Assembly (NCBI GenBank): GCA_018296165.2
Contig: JACKQL020000007.1
Coordinates: 1,302,001-1,366,000, forward strand
Reading direction: 5' to 3'
DNA length: 64,000 nt
From: Termitomyces sp. T153
Lineage: Eukaryota; Basidiomycota; Agaricomycetes; Agaricales; Lyophyllaceae
The notes under the pieces are model-generated. The model saw nothing but the letters and a program-made list of their open reading frames with translations. It was not told where the DNA came from and made no database searches. Of this stretch, positions 11,413 to 22,857 are shown in pieces; position 1 is the first letter of the stretch, and each line of letters opens with the position of its first letter. The position numbers and the translations under genes were made by a program.

Positions 11413-14400
11413 ATGGCTGCGAAAAAGTCCAAGGCAAAGCAAAAAACAGCAGACAAGGACGTTAAGAAAGAGCCTACGCCGCCGACACGAGCTCCAGCAG
11501 ATTCGGAGCTAGATTCGGAACCAATCCCTGTCCCAGAACCTCTTCCACTTCCTGTTCCTCCACCAGTTGCCAAACAGTCTCCTCCTGATGATACGAAGGA
11601 TCTACTTAGTCAAGGTGAGGTGGCTTTGTACATGACTAAGTTTCCATGTTTTCATTGTTTACTTATGTCTTGTAGACGATGTTGAACATCCCTATGAAAA
11701 GGAAGTTGTTGAAGGAGATGAATGGGGGCCCGGGGGTGGCGACGGCTGGGGTGATGCAGGCGTGGGTGGAAGTGGTGGATGGGGAAATGACAACTTGGAG
11801 TGGGGTGACGAAGGTGCAGACTACGAGTTTGAAGGTCGCAATGACGGCGAAGAAGAACGCGATCGTGGCAATTCAGGCTGGGGGCAAACTGGCACGAATC
11901 CAGCACCTAGTATTGATCAAGAACGGCCATCGCTAGGACAACCTATACAGGATCATGTCCCAACGCGGGCTGCCTCGACGCCTGTCCCTTTACCACCCCC
12001 TCCAGCTGCCCTCATACAACCCTCCCAGTCTGTAAGTCGCCATTCCGTTGAGTTCGGCCTTGACTGACACATTTCCAGCATGATCAATCGGAGTCATCTG
12101 GTACACAGCATACAAAGATGGCACCGCCTCAAAGTCAGGACCAGGATTCTTCGCACTCGAAACTGAAGACATATACCTTCGCGTCTACTATGGCTAATCC
12201 CAATCGTTCTGCTTCTCAACCAGCGAGTTCCGCACCTCCGTCCAGCCGACCATCGTATTACTGGGCTCCCAATCAATCGAAACAACCTATGTCTACGACG
12301 AAAGGCCATAATCCAGTGCTCACAAATCTCACTCCATGGGGTCAGCCAAAGAACGTTGATCCGTGGGGTGATCCTAAACCTCAATCAGCCCCTCCCGCTC
12401 CTCCCGCTCCTCCCCCTGCTCTTCCTGCCGCCACGCAAAAACGGCCGGCTTGGTACGATTGGGGAAGACCGCCTCAAACGGCTGTCCGCGCCCCTCCTAC
12501 AAATCATAGGACGGATTATGGCCACGATTATGACAGCGACGACGACGGGTACACTGACGATGGGTACACGGACCATGATGACGAAAGTTATGACGCTCGG
12601 GGACGACCCACTCATGCCAGTCATGGATGGGGGCCAGATCCAAGAAAACACAACAAAGTAAACAATGCCCCTCTAGGTTTCGATAATGGAATGAGCACAG
12701 GATTCAAGCCTGTCTTGTCCCAAGCAGAGCATGCTTATACTTTGAACGCAATGCTTAACGACGTACATCAGGGTTACACGGGTTATCACCAGCATCCACA
12801 AGCGCCACATCATGATCCTGAACCAAGTCATCACCAGCTGGAAAAGGCGCGGCGATTGAAGCAGATCGCAGAGGAACAACGTCGGTTAGCGATGGAGACA
12901 GAGATGTTTCATCAACAGAAAGCACACAAACAACACCGCGATCAGGGAAGGGGAAAGAGTTCTCAAAAGCAGAAGCATAAAGGCGATGAAAGGAATGATA
13001 ACGGCTGGGGTACTCCGAAGGATGAACGGTGGACTTCGAGTGGCTGGGACAGGAGTGGTGGTCAGGGTCAAGATGACAATGGATGGGGTCAAAGTGGCAA
13101 TGGATGGGACCAGGGTGGTAATGACTGGGGGGAGAACAGCGGCGACAATTCTTGGGGTAATAATAGTGGTAATGATTGGGGCAATAATGGCGCTGGGAAT
13201 GGACGGGACGGTGGTGGGGATGCTTGGGGTAAAGCGGGCGGGGATGCTAAGGATAACAGTGGCGGAGATGGTTGGAACAATGGTGGCGGAGATGGTTGGA
13301 ACAATGTTGGCGGAGATGGTTGGGATGACGGTGGCAAAGATGGCTGGAATAACGGCGGCGGAGACGGCTGGGACAATACTGGCGGGGACGACTGGGGCAA
13401 AGGTGGTGGTAATAAGAAGGTCAAAAACCAGGGTGATACATGGGATGGTCATGACAATAGCTGGGATGCAACCAAAGCTTCTAATGGCTGGGGGGGAAAC
13501 GATGGCTGGGACCAGAATGATGGTTGGGGACATGGCAACAACGAGCAAACCTGGAACGATGCTGAGGAAGATTGGAAAGAGGCAAGCCGTTATCATGTCG
13601 TCACGGATATTTCGCAGCATAAATCGTCCAAGACGTTTTTGTACGCGATTGCTAAAGACCCTCAGACGACGAAATTATCAACATCGTCAAAGCTCGGGTT
13701 ACCTCCAGGGACTGTCAATGAATCTGAGAATCAAGCCTTCCAACCTGCTTTGAAAGCCATCTTTGGAAGAGAATGGCGGATGGCCAAAGATCGAATACAC
13801 TGGACGTACTCTCCTGAAAACGAACCGAAGGTGGCTTCTGTCCTGTTCTGGATACAACAGATGGAAAGTTTTTTGGCTCTCCTTGGTGTATGTCAATCCT
13901 TCGTTACGTGATTACTTTCCATTGACCGAATCTTATGCAGCTGTTAAAATTCCTAGAAACAAAGGAACGAGGAGCTCTGTTCGTAAACGTAACATTTCGT
14001 CTAAAGGAGTACCCCGATAAACCTGCCTTTGACTGGTTAAGATACGATCAAGTTCAGGCGTCAACAGATCGTATACTCCAGCACTCTATCCTCGCCACTG
14101 ATCCGGCTCAACAGACGATTGTTTTTGTCTATTTACTCTCCAGAACGGGAAACAGTGTGGCGATGTGGCGGCGGAAGCTTCAGGTGCCGAAGGATGTGCG
14201 TCAGAAACATCTTCAGGCTATCAAGAAAGTGAAAGCTGGACTTCGACCAGACAAGGACTATCGTATCCATGTCGATGAGTGAGTCATCTAAGAGATACTG
14301 TCTTCCATTTATTCATGACTCTTAGATTACCTCCGTCTGATAAGGGGAAGCAAACAAAACCTGCTAAACTATCACGTTCAAAAGCAACAGCGAAAGTAAA

Positions 14401-14557
14401 GCAGGCGACTCAGGCTGAACCTGCGAAATCGATGAAGGATCAGGATCCGACAAAAAAAGCCAAATCGGTTCTCAAAACTCATCAACATGGACGGTCTATA
14501 TCTACTATTCCCGAGAAGAAACGCAAATGGTGGCAAATCTTGCGTTTTGCGGATTGA
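11413..14557 (+). CDS. GW-repeat protein with conserved C-terminal domain
   Basis: Exons 11413-11614, 11676-12031, 12079-13887, 13941-14278 and 14326-14557; 978 residues. Residues 1-70 are basic and Pro-rich. A first cluster of WG/GW motifs lies at about 83-140 and a second, very dense one at about 494-675, with units such as GGDGWNNG and GNDWG repeating every 9-12 residues. A folded-looking part follows (about 693-905: HVVTDISQHKSS, FVNVTFRLKEYP, TIVFVYLLSRTGNSVAMWRRK), then a basic tail ending KRKWWQILRFAD. I do not recognise the C-terminal domain for certain. It looks like a basidiomycete family of unknown function. Tryptophans in a Gly/Asp/Asn setting are how Argonaute-hook proteins bind Argonaute, so an RNA-silencing link is possible but unproven. 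Confidence 0.85.
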
Positions 14558-15814
14558 TTACGAAAGTTATACATCGGATTTCCATTCTTATCCAAGGAGT
14601 TACTTTGTGCCTTGCTATCCTGCACGGATTCCTGTATTTATGTTTGTATCTTATTGAGTACTATACTTTTATCTTGTATTACCCATCCCTGTACTCAGGC
14701 TGATTCTGCTCCCGATTATCGGGCCGATTGTTTCGGCTCTCACTTCGTTCTTGTGTTCTCACTTCATTTGCTTCGACAATCAAATGCTGCATCACGGCAA
14801 TGATGCAGTTACTTCGATGCCTGACCAAAGGCGCCCTGCGCGTAGTTCGACCCATCTGGCAGTTATCTCTGCATTCATACTTCCTTTCACGGTCTTCCCT
14901 TATGTATTGGCGAGGCGCCAGATCATAACTTTCTGAGACGCCAGCTCGCGGAAACGCAAACCAGTGTCATAGGATCAAGAATTAAACTTATCATGGCAGG
15001 AAATGTCAGGCAGAAAACACGAGATTCAGAAACTTCAAGTGTCACTTTTGAAGGCGCATCGGGAAAGAGACCAACAGAGGGTCTTTTTGAGAGAGGAGAG
15101 ATGCAGAGAATTCTAGGTTCAGAGATGAGGTCGAGACAGATTGACAGAATCTGTTGAAGGAAGTACAGCACACAAGGTTACGATTCGGATGGCACGGACC
15201 TTCCAGATTGACGCTTTTTCCCTAATGTAGGTTCCAAGATGCTTTGATTAGTTCACTGGGAACTTAACTGGCTGATGTCGCTGCCTTTTTGCACGAGGCC
15301 GAGTTGGAGATGGGTATGCTGTCCTTGAGTGGCAAAGACCAGAGAGGGATTGATACTCGAGATCTTTGGCTTTTCAAATGCAAAGAGAGGTACGTTTCGA
15401 GCCAAAGGTGAGTTGGATGGCTTGATTGGAACTAATTCATCGAGTCGGAGAGTCACGTTAGCAAGGATTTCGTAGATAGCGATGACGAAGTTCCTCCATA
15501 TTAGTCGGGCTCATCTGATATTGAGAAGTTATACCATGAAGCACTCCCTCTTTTGGAGGTCTATATATTGGTGTCTATATGCAAGTATTCGAAGAGTTTA
15601 CCTGCCTCGCACGGAAGCAATGTTTCTCACGCACCTTGGTCCCTCACGGCACCTCTGTCGGTGTTAGTTCCATCACAGCCCCATTACCGCATGTACTTGG
15701 CCTGAGATCACTTTATCTGGCTTCAGCCCATATGCTGAGCATTGGACGCTAGCACTATTTCTTGAAACTATAAACATATCCGTTTGTCTTCACTACGCCT
15801 TGCTGCCTTTTGCA
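14558..15814 (+). pseudogene. Region between GW and GAS2 genes: possible broken small membrane-protein gene
   Basis: 1.26 kb without a clean gene, but parts look coding on the plus strand. From 14784 (ATG) a frame reads into a membrane segment (STHLAVISAFILPFTVFPYVLARRQ) and stops at 14934. The adjoining frame from 14933 to 15157 continues as LRRQLAETQTSVIGSRIKL, as though one base were missing. A third stretch, 15268-15389, reads LADVAAFLHEAELEMG and ends in a good donor. I therefore suspect a gene disabled by a frameshift and a stop, or a sequencing error. An intron of about 41 nt (14904-14944) could also bridge the first break. On the opposite strand 15456-15253 is also open and cannot be ruled out. 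The last 325 bp, 15490-15814, carry no gene and should hold the next promoter. Confidence 0.35.
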
Positions 15815-18800
15815 ATGACCGACCTACAATCGGATGGTGCTGCACAGCTGTCCGGTACAGCTGTGGCGCCCGCTGCAGACCTTCGCCAGGAGCCACTTGA
15901 TGGTCGTCTTGGACATGTGCCTCTCGATTTCTCAATTCTTTCTAACGAAGAGCAAGCACTTGAGTCCCATGAGGTAATCGAGTTACAGACTTTCAGCGAG
16001 AGGAAGGTATGGATCGAAGAAAAAATCAAGGTTTGACATATATTATTATATTGCGTTTTTCTCCTTATGTTGTTCTCAGTTTTTGGAGCAATTGCCCCCC
16101 GTTGAGGTCTTCGCTGGATTGGATGCCGTTCGTACCTCGGCAGAACATGTGCCCGGGGTGCCAGCACCTGATGAGTTGAAACGGTGGATTTCCGAGCACG
16201 ATGCCATTGAAAAGGAGACTGAGATCTTTGATAGAGGGGAGCTAACGAAGCTTAGACAACTTACGAAAGGTAACTTCACCTTGGAGAGCGTCATTTAGAA
16301 AGCTTAGATCATGTCCTAGCTGCGGCCCAGCGAAACTTGTCTCCAGCAGATACTGACCTCATTGAGCTCGCATTAACGACCATATATGAACTTGACAAAC
16401 TCCTTCATCTTTTACGGGACCGATCTGAAAATCTGGATCTCCTGGCCACCAGGATATCTTGGGAGGAGAGTCGGATCGCCGCGTGGGTCGATCGCCGAAC
16501 AATTCTCGAAGATTTGCAAACCTTTTTGGACAACCGCGTGCGATGGACGCCATCAACGTATGAAAGCGTCAGCCTGAAGGGTGACGAAACCCCTGACCTC
16601 AAGCGTCGCAGTTCGATCGCCTCGTTAGCGTCTGCTAGTTCAGATACTTCTTCCTCCTCGCTTGGTCTCTCCCGCGGTGCGCGCTTCAAGTTGGCAGAAT
16701 CACTGTCTCATGATGCTGCACAATTTGCGGGACGAGTGACGAGCCTTCGACATGGAAAGATCTCCGCTGCTGGCAGAATCCTTGACAGATTAATAGATCA
16801 AAGCCGAAAGCCTGTCCCGGATGAGCTTCTTGATGAGCAAGATAAACTCGAGGAGCAAGGCATTACCGAAATGGAGAATTTGGGCAAGTTTATTCTAAGC
16901 ATGGTAGTACAGTGGAGAAAGTACATTCCAATCATTTTATGTGTCTGTATCACAAAATATTGACACCGGGTTTGTAGGGCTGATGAAATCTATGTCGAAA
17001 CTATGCTGGACAAGACAACAGGCCAAAACTTGTTGGAGGAGATAGAGACAGCGAAACTTCATCATCCGACTGCTCGTCAGAGTGCTTCCTTTATTTCTCG
17101 CGCGGATGCCTTGATTAGACGCCTTGCCTCTAGAGGCAATCCTGCATCGTCTACAAGCACGTTTCCTTCTCCTGAACACCCTCTTTTCATAGACCAACGA
17201 AATTTTAATCAAATACTTACGCAATCACTTTCCTCGGAAATTATGACAACTTTCACCATCGCCCGCAAAGCTGACGATGCAGCCAAAGCATATCGTACCG
17301 CTTGGGAGGCAGTCAAACGTGTTGAAGATCTGACATCCGCTGCCAAGGAGTTGTCCAACACTCTGACAGGAATTTTCGTTCAGTTGCAAGAAGGCATCTT
17401 AGCTGTTGGAGGCGATGGTTCCCCTCCAAATCTCACGTCCATAACTTGTCTGGAACTTGATCAGCACTCCGCATTTCTTGCTCTTTTTCCGTCGATTTTA
17501 CAACAATTTGTTCATACTGCAGAAAAATCGAAACAAATTCTGCAGGATTCTGTGCCGGTCATGCTGGGCTTGGAGCACCCTGGAATTGATGGAGGATTCA
17601 TTAACACCGCTCGTTCCCATCTTAGAGAGCTCGGACTCGCACTGAAACAAGTTCAAATAACCTCTGAAGATATGAAAATGCGTTGCGATACCTTAACGGA
17701 GGCGCGAAAGTTGAATACAGTTCTGAAGGAAACAATGAACTCCTTGGAGAATATTGAACACAGAATCTCGGCATCAATAGAGACACAACGATGGCAAAGA
17801 GTTACAGGTTCACCCTCCCAAGTTTATTCAGTGGTCACTCAACAATTATCACCTCCTCCAACTGGTATCTCTCATGCGGAATACCTCCAGGAATTGCTCC
17901 AGATTGATTACCATATTGACCGGGAAGTAGACAGGCCACTCGGCTTGCTTGTCAAAACCTTGGAGGACCCGCTAAAGCTGTACTTGATGCAACGATTTTT
18001 AGAGCTCAGAGGACTCCTGGACGAGGTAAAGAAACACGGCATTTTGTTGGACTCTATCCAGCGTCAGACTGCAATAATGAAAGTTGTTTACGAGGAGTTC
18101 AGCAATATTCAACGAGACATTGAAGTCTTAGGGAACAGATTCGCAGCTTGTACGCGGGAGGTTCTCAACAATCAACCGGTGAATGGTAGTATTCCACAGG
18201 CAGATGCAGACTTGCAAATCAATCTCGATGTGACACAGGCTGAAGTTTCACGCTACATCAACAGACTATCCGATCGTATTCCGTTCGTCAGCCAGGATAC
18301 CGGCTCTACTCCTACCCGCACCAACTCTGATGGCCCTCTATTGAAAAGCGACCACCCAGCGTTCCTAGATTCGAAGTTTGACCTTCCTGCACTCGATAGT
18401 GCAGTCCGCGCCGATTCCAACTCATTTTGCATAACTCTGTCCAACAATGTAGAGGAATTGAATCGACATCTGGCCCGATTCCATCTCACTCATATTGCTA
18501 AAGAAATTGATATTATTCTCGTCCCAACTGCAGCTCACATCGACCGACTCATCGAGGACCTAGTAAAAACGAAATCCTCTTGGTCAGAGATAATATCGAG
18601 GTCCGATGACATCACCTTACCTCTGAATACCTTGTTCCAGGATGTTGAGCAAACATTACAACATGGAGGTCTCCATGCATTCTCACAAATATGTGACCTT
18701 TTCAAAAAGATGGACGTAATATCCGAGGCAAAAGACATCTCTGCGCGTGAAGCTCTATACGTCTCTCGAATCAAATCGTTCGATCATATTACGACTCTGT

Positions 18801-21800
18801 ACAACACGTGGAGGAGGGATGCGTGGGCGTTTTTGAATGAGATAAAGCAGAAATACACCAGTGAGATCGAGAGAATGGAATGTCTTAGGATTGCCGAGGA
18901 ACAGTATCAGCAAGCAGAGGGGGACCGCGCTGAGGTTGAAAAGGCGGGATATCTCCATGCCGAACGGGAAAGGCTGAAGAAGAACGATGTACAGGGTCTT
19001 TGTGAACAAGCCGATCATCAAAGAACCGCTGCTCAAAGGGCTCAATTGGAACAAGTGTGCCTCGAAGCCGAGGAAGATTCATTTTTGGAAGATGAGCGAC
19101 TCATGAAGGAAGAATCCCTTCAGAGCGAGCAACGTGAGGCAGCAAAAATAGGGAATATTAATACGCAGGAGGAGAGCTGGCGGTTGCAAGTCGAACGACT
19201 CAATACAGATACGCGGGATGAGGTCGAGAAAGTTAGCATGGCACAAACTGCAGAGATTTTTCAGGAAGAAGAATCGGAGGGCGCGGAACGCGAGAATGAT
19301 GAGTGTTGTGTGGCTGGGCAGTCACGGCGTTTCAACAGGGAAGTACGTATACAGACCGAGAATGACCGAAAAACCGCAGAAGAGATTGAAATGGTTTCTG
19401 CTGAAGAGGAGCGAACTCAGAAGCAGTTGCAACACGGGCGTGTTAGTAGGGCTGCGGATGAGGAACTACCTAGACTGGACACCCAAGCAGAGAAGGCTCA
19501 AGTTGCATCCGAGGTGATGATTGTCAATTCGAATTCGTTAGTATGGGACACAACACAGGAAGCAAAGAGGCACTATCTTCCAACAGAACAACTTGCGGCG
19601 AATGATGGGTTACAAAATGACTTGGAGGAAGATCGCATCCCGATGGATCAAGGCTTTCCAGATACTATCGATCATCTTCCTCAGATGACGCAAGAAAATA
19701 TAATTGACAAACCTCTGGGTCATGCGTCGGAACTGCATGTGGCTCAAGGTCAGTCGCGAGACGTCGGAATTCACAGAAAAATACCAGCCAGTCACGCAAC
19801 CAAGTCAGGGCAGCGCCAAACTAAGGGAAAACAACGATATCAATCTCCAGAACTTCATCGCGGCCCGAAAAAGAGCCGTTCTAACCCAGTCTCAACATTG
19901 GTGTCAGCTGCATACAAGTCAAAAACGTGGTCTCTAGTGGAGGAAGGTAAGCAGTCAGAGTGGATTATCAACATTTCCGTTGTGGTGACTGGTCCGCTAG
20001 ATGTGTTTGGTCCACACATGACCTCTGAAGTCAGTTCCACAACAAAAGAAATGCGGGATCTTCAAGGCCAGGTCCTTGTGTTTCGGAAACGGCTCCGGTC
20101 CACGAACATGAACGAGATTGTCCGACCTACATCTTCCCATCTTCCTGATATGAATCAGTGGAGGAAAATGGTGCGAGAGTTCTCGAGCATTTCTTCCGAA
20201 GTGTCTCTGCTCCCGCGTTCAGCCAGCGAGCCTTCCGTTGATCTTGAGCTTCGCTCTCTCAGGACTGAGATTGAGGGCTCGGTTGAGTTGATGAAAAGGG
20301 TAAAACAACTTGCACATCTAGCAGAAGAGGTCCAGAAGTGTGATACCGCGCTGAGCGATCTACTTGAACACATAGATAGCTATCCTGCCTCACCTAAAGC
20401 TGTCTTATCGTCTTCTCACATAACTCTTCTCGAGGCAACGCCTGAAGAACAGCTGACTGCCCGACTTGCCTTCACTTGTGGTGCGATTGAGGCCATGACC
20501 ACTAATTTTGCCGGCGTTTCCACTGATCTGAGAGCGATCTCCGAAAAAACGCGTATTCTTCAGACTTGGAATGAACTAGGGGACATGGTGCACGATCTCA
20601 TGAGTGGCCGAAGGTCTCGTCCAGCTAGTGACATCAGCTCTCGACCTAGTTCAGGGCGAAATAGCCGCGCGTCAAGGACTCAGATGCATGCTAGTATCAA
20701 GACCAGTACATACTCCAATCTCACCACATCAGTGTCTTCTCACCAACGACTGCTCCTACCTCGGCATCCCACTACCCGACGTGCTGTCTCAGGAGGTGTT
20801 GCAGAGTCTCAAAGTCGGCCCGTAAGCCAGCTATCCAGTCTATCTTCCAGCAGGGCTGTTTCTGGCCCATTCAGAGCATCAGTTTACAACTCAACATTTG
20901 CATCACGACAGCGAACCTCGAGCCTGTCCAATCCGCAGTCCCCTGCGAGTGCCACGCACATTCATTCAAGACCCCAGACTGTACAACATCCACGCGTTGC
21001 ATCACCTACCGGATCGGACACATCACCCTACTCTCGTCCTATCAGTTTTCATACCCGGTCGTCGACTTCAATATCGGGCTCGAGTTGGGCACGAGCTCCG
21101 AGAAATTCGCCGTCTTCAATTGTGAAGAGCGTGATGCCCAAGGATCGATCTGTGATACCAAGGAAAACTTATGTTGCCGATCCCAAGAACAAGCTTGATG
21201 TAGCTGTTGGAGATGTTGTCAACAAGCTTCCTGTTGGTATCAACGTGGAAGGAGTGGCTGAAACGTGGAAAGACCAGAGCGGCAAATATTGGATTGGAAA
21301 TCAAGATCCCAAACTTTGTTTCTGTCGAATATTGCGCTCCCAAACGGTGATGGTTCGAGTAGGGGGTGGATGGAGTGAACTTTCCAAGTACGTCTCCCCT
21401 AGTAGAGGTATTCTGATCGTGACCGGCATCCTAGGTTTATCAGAGATCACTTCGCCGACAGCTTTCGACTCTTGTCTGAATCTCCACCACGATTTGGATC
21501 ATCCGAGGAGAAATGGATCAGTTCCAGCACTTTATTGGAGGCTCCTGTTGAAGTTGTTACACCTCCAGTACTACCACGTACTCCAGAGCCGACAGTCCCC
21601 TTCGTGCCGTCCTTTTCTATTTCGACACCCGATGGAAAGAGCCCGCGTTCTCTTCATTCTGCTTCCAATTCACCTTCAACAAAAGGATCTCCATTAACAC
21701 CCCTTCAATTCATTAGGCGTGCTGACGTGGACAATATTTTACGACCAGGAACTCCTTCCAAGCCTTCTACGACCTTTAGCCCAGGCGCGATAACACAAAC

Positions 21801-21837
21801 TCATACATCGACGAGAAACTTAATATGGCGACCCTGA
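15815..21837 (+). CDS. Large GAS2-domain cytoskeletal linker protein
   Basis: Exons 15815-16030, 16080-16269, 16320-16920, 16978-21387 and 21435-21837; 1,939 residues. A GAR/GAS2 domain sits near the C-terminus (about 1735-1815: DVAVGDVVNKLPVGINVEG, YWIGNQDPKLCFCRI, WSELSKFIRDHF). GAS2 domains bind microtubules. The N-terminal 950 residues are helical with spectrin-like spacing (repeated Trp/Leu heptads). About 960-1210 is a highly charged coiled coil (QRAQLEQVCLEAEED). About 1340-1720 and the end are Ser/Pro-rich. There is no calponin-homology actin-binding pair at the N-terminus that I can see, unlike animal spectraplakins. Likely role: microtubule-associated scaffold (inference). Splice 2-3 is the least certain: three acceptors fit, and I chose the one giving a 50-nt intron. 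Confidence 0.85.
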
Positions 21838-22679
21838 GGGATATCCAACCGAACCCCTGTATTACTGACTATCGTACACCTATAGATGATTCTTGAACAT
21901 CTTATAATTCTCGAACTAGACCTGCTTCGCTTCTATATCTAAATCGTTATCATTGTCATCAAGCTGGTTGTAGAGTGTGTTTTCCTTCGGGCATGTTGCT
22001 GCGGTAGCCTTGTCAGCTGTTGTAAATGATGTTTTTGTTTGCTTCCAGCTTTTTTCTGTGTTTGTGCACTTGTTTGTGCACTCGATCTGTCCTTAGTTGA
22101 CATGTCGTCCATAGGACATGTTATAGTAGCATGTTTTAGTATGGGGATTGCCATAGTGCAAGTCGTTCTTATGCTCTTTCGGTATGGGGCCTCGGTGCAA
22201 GTTGAGCTGCTTTGCCCTGTTGTTAGTCTTGAGTTACTCTGGTGTACCATGTTATCGCTCTCATGCGGCTTTCATAGGATGTTTCTGTGTTCTTTTCTTC
22301 CTGTGTTTTATCCGGGTTGGGAGGCATTTGACTATTTTGGCAGAGCTCATTGACTGAGTGTATGCTGTCGGGAGAGACGATATACAACGTCCTGGTGCAC
22401 CAGCGCCAGCGGAACCTCTTGCTGAACCGTTCATGGTTTACGAAGATCCTGCTTTGGTCAGGCGTATGTAGTTGTGTTTTGGTGCTGATCTGGGCTGACG
22501 ACCAGCTAGCTGACCGCCGATGCGAGTGTAACCATGTTGGTTTTTTTAAATTCACAGCTCCATCAGACTCGACTATCAATCGACCTGTTATTGTATGTAC
22601 TGGTTTTATCAACTACGATATCTTTTTCTGAAACTTTCTGTGTTATAACTACCTGCTAAGGTGTACATAATTGGACACA
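21838..22679. other. Intergenic segment left of the LINE, no gene recognised
   Basis: 842 bp between the GAS2 stop and the LINE 3' end. CpG content looks ordinary here. Hydrophilic frames exist on the minus strand (22612-22223 and 22250-21939) but have stops between them and no recognisable domain. They may be an old, eroded insertion or the 3' end of a lost gene. Confidence 0.4.
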
Positions 22680-22857
22680 TGGTTTGATTTGATTTGATCA
22701 TGTCCTATACCCGTTGGGGCCTTGCCTTATGTCGGGTTCTACGTAGTATGGACGTCTACCTATTTTCCCTAGCGTACTTGTATCCTGCGCGTGTGTAGGT
22801 GGTGGCGCCACGGACTTGGGCTATGTACCGTATCACGCCTCTATGAGGCGGTATAAG

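Noticed and set aside
12886..13620. 244-aa frame on the minus strand (and 255 aa on +) across the GW repeats
   Set aside because: Antisense and out-of-frame readings of a simple GGW-type repeat; hydrophobic Ile/Pro-rich product is a composition artefact.
16270..16298. 29-nt intron in the GAS2 gene
   Set aside because: Too short for splicing; a 50-nt alternative ending at 16,319 keeps the frame.
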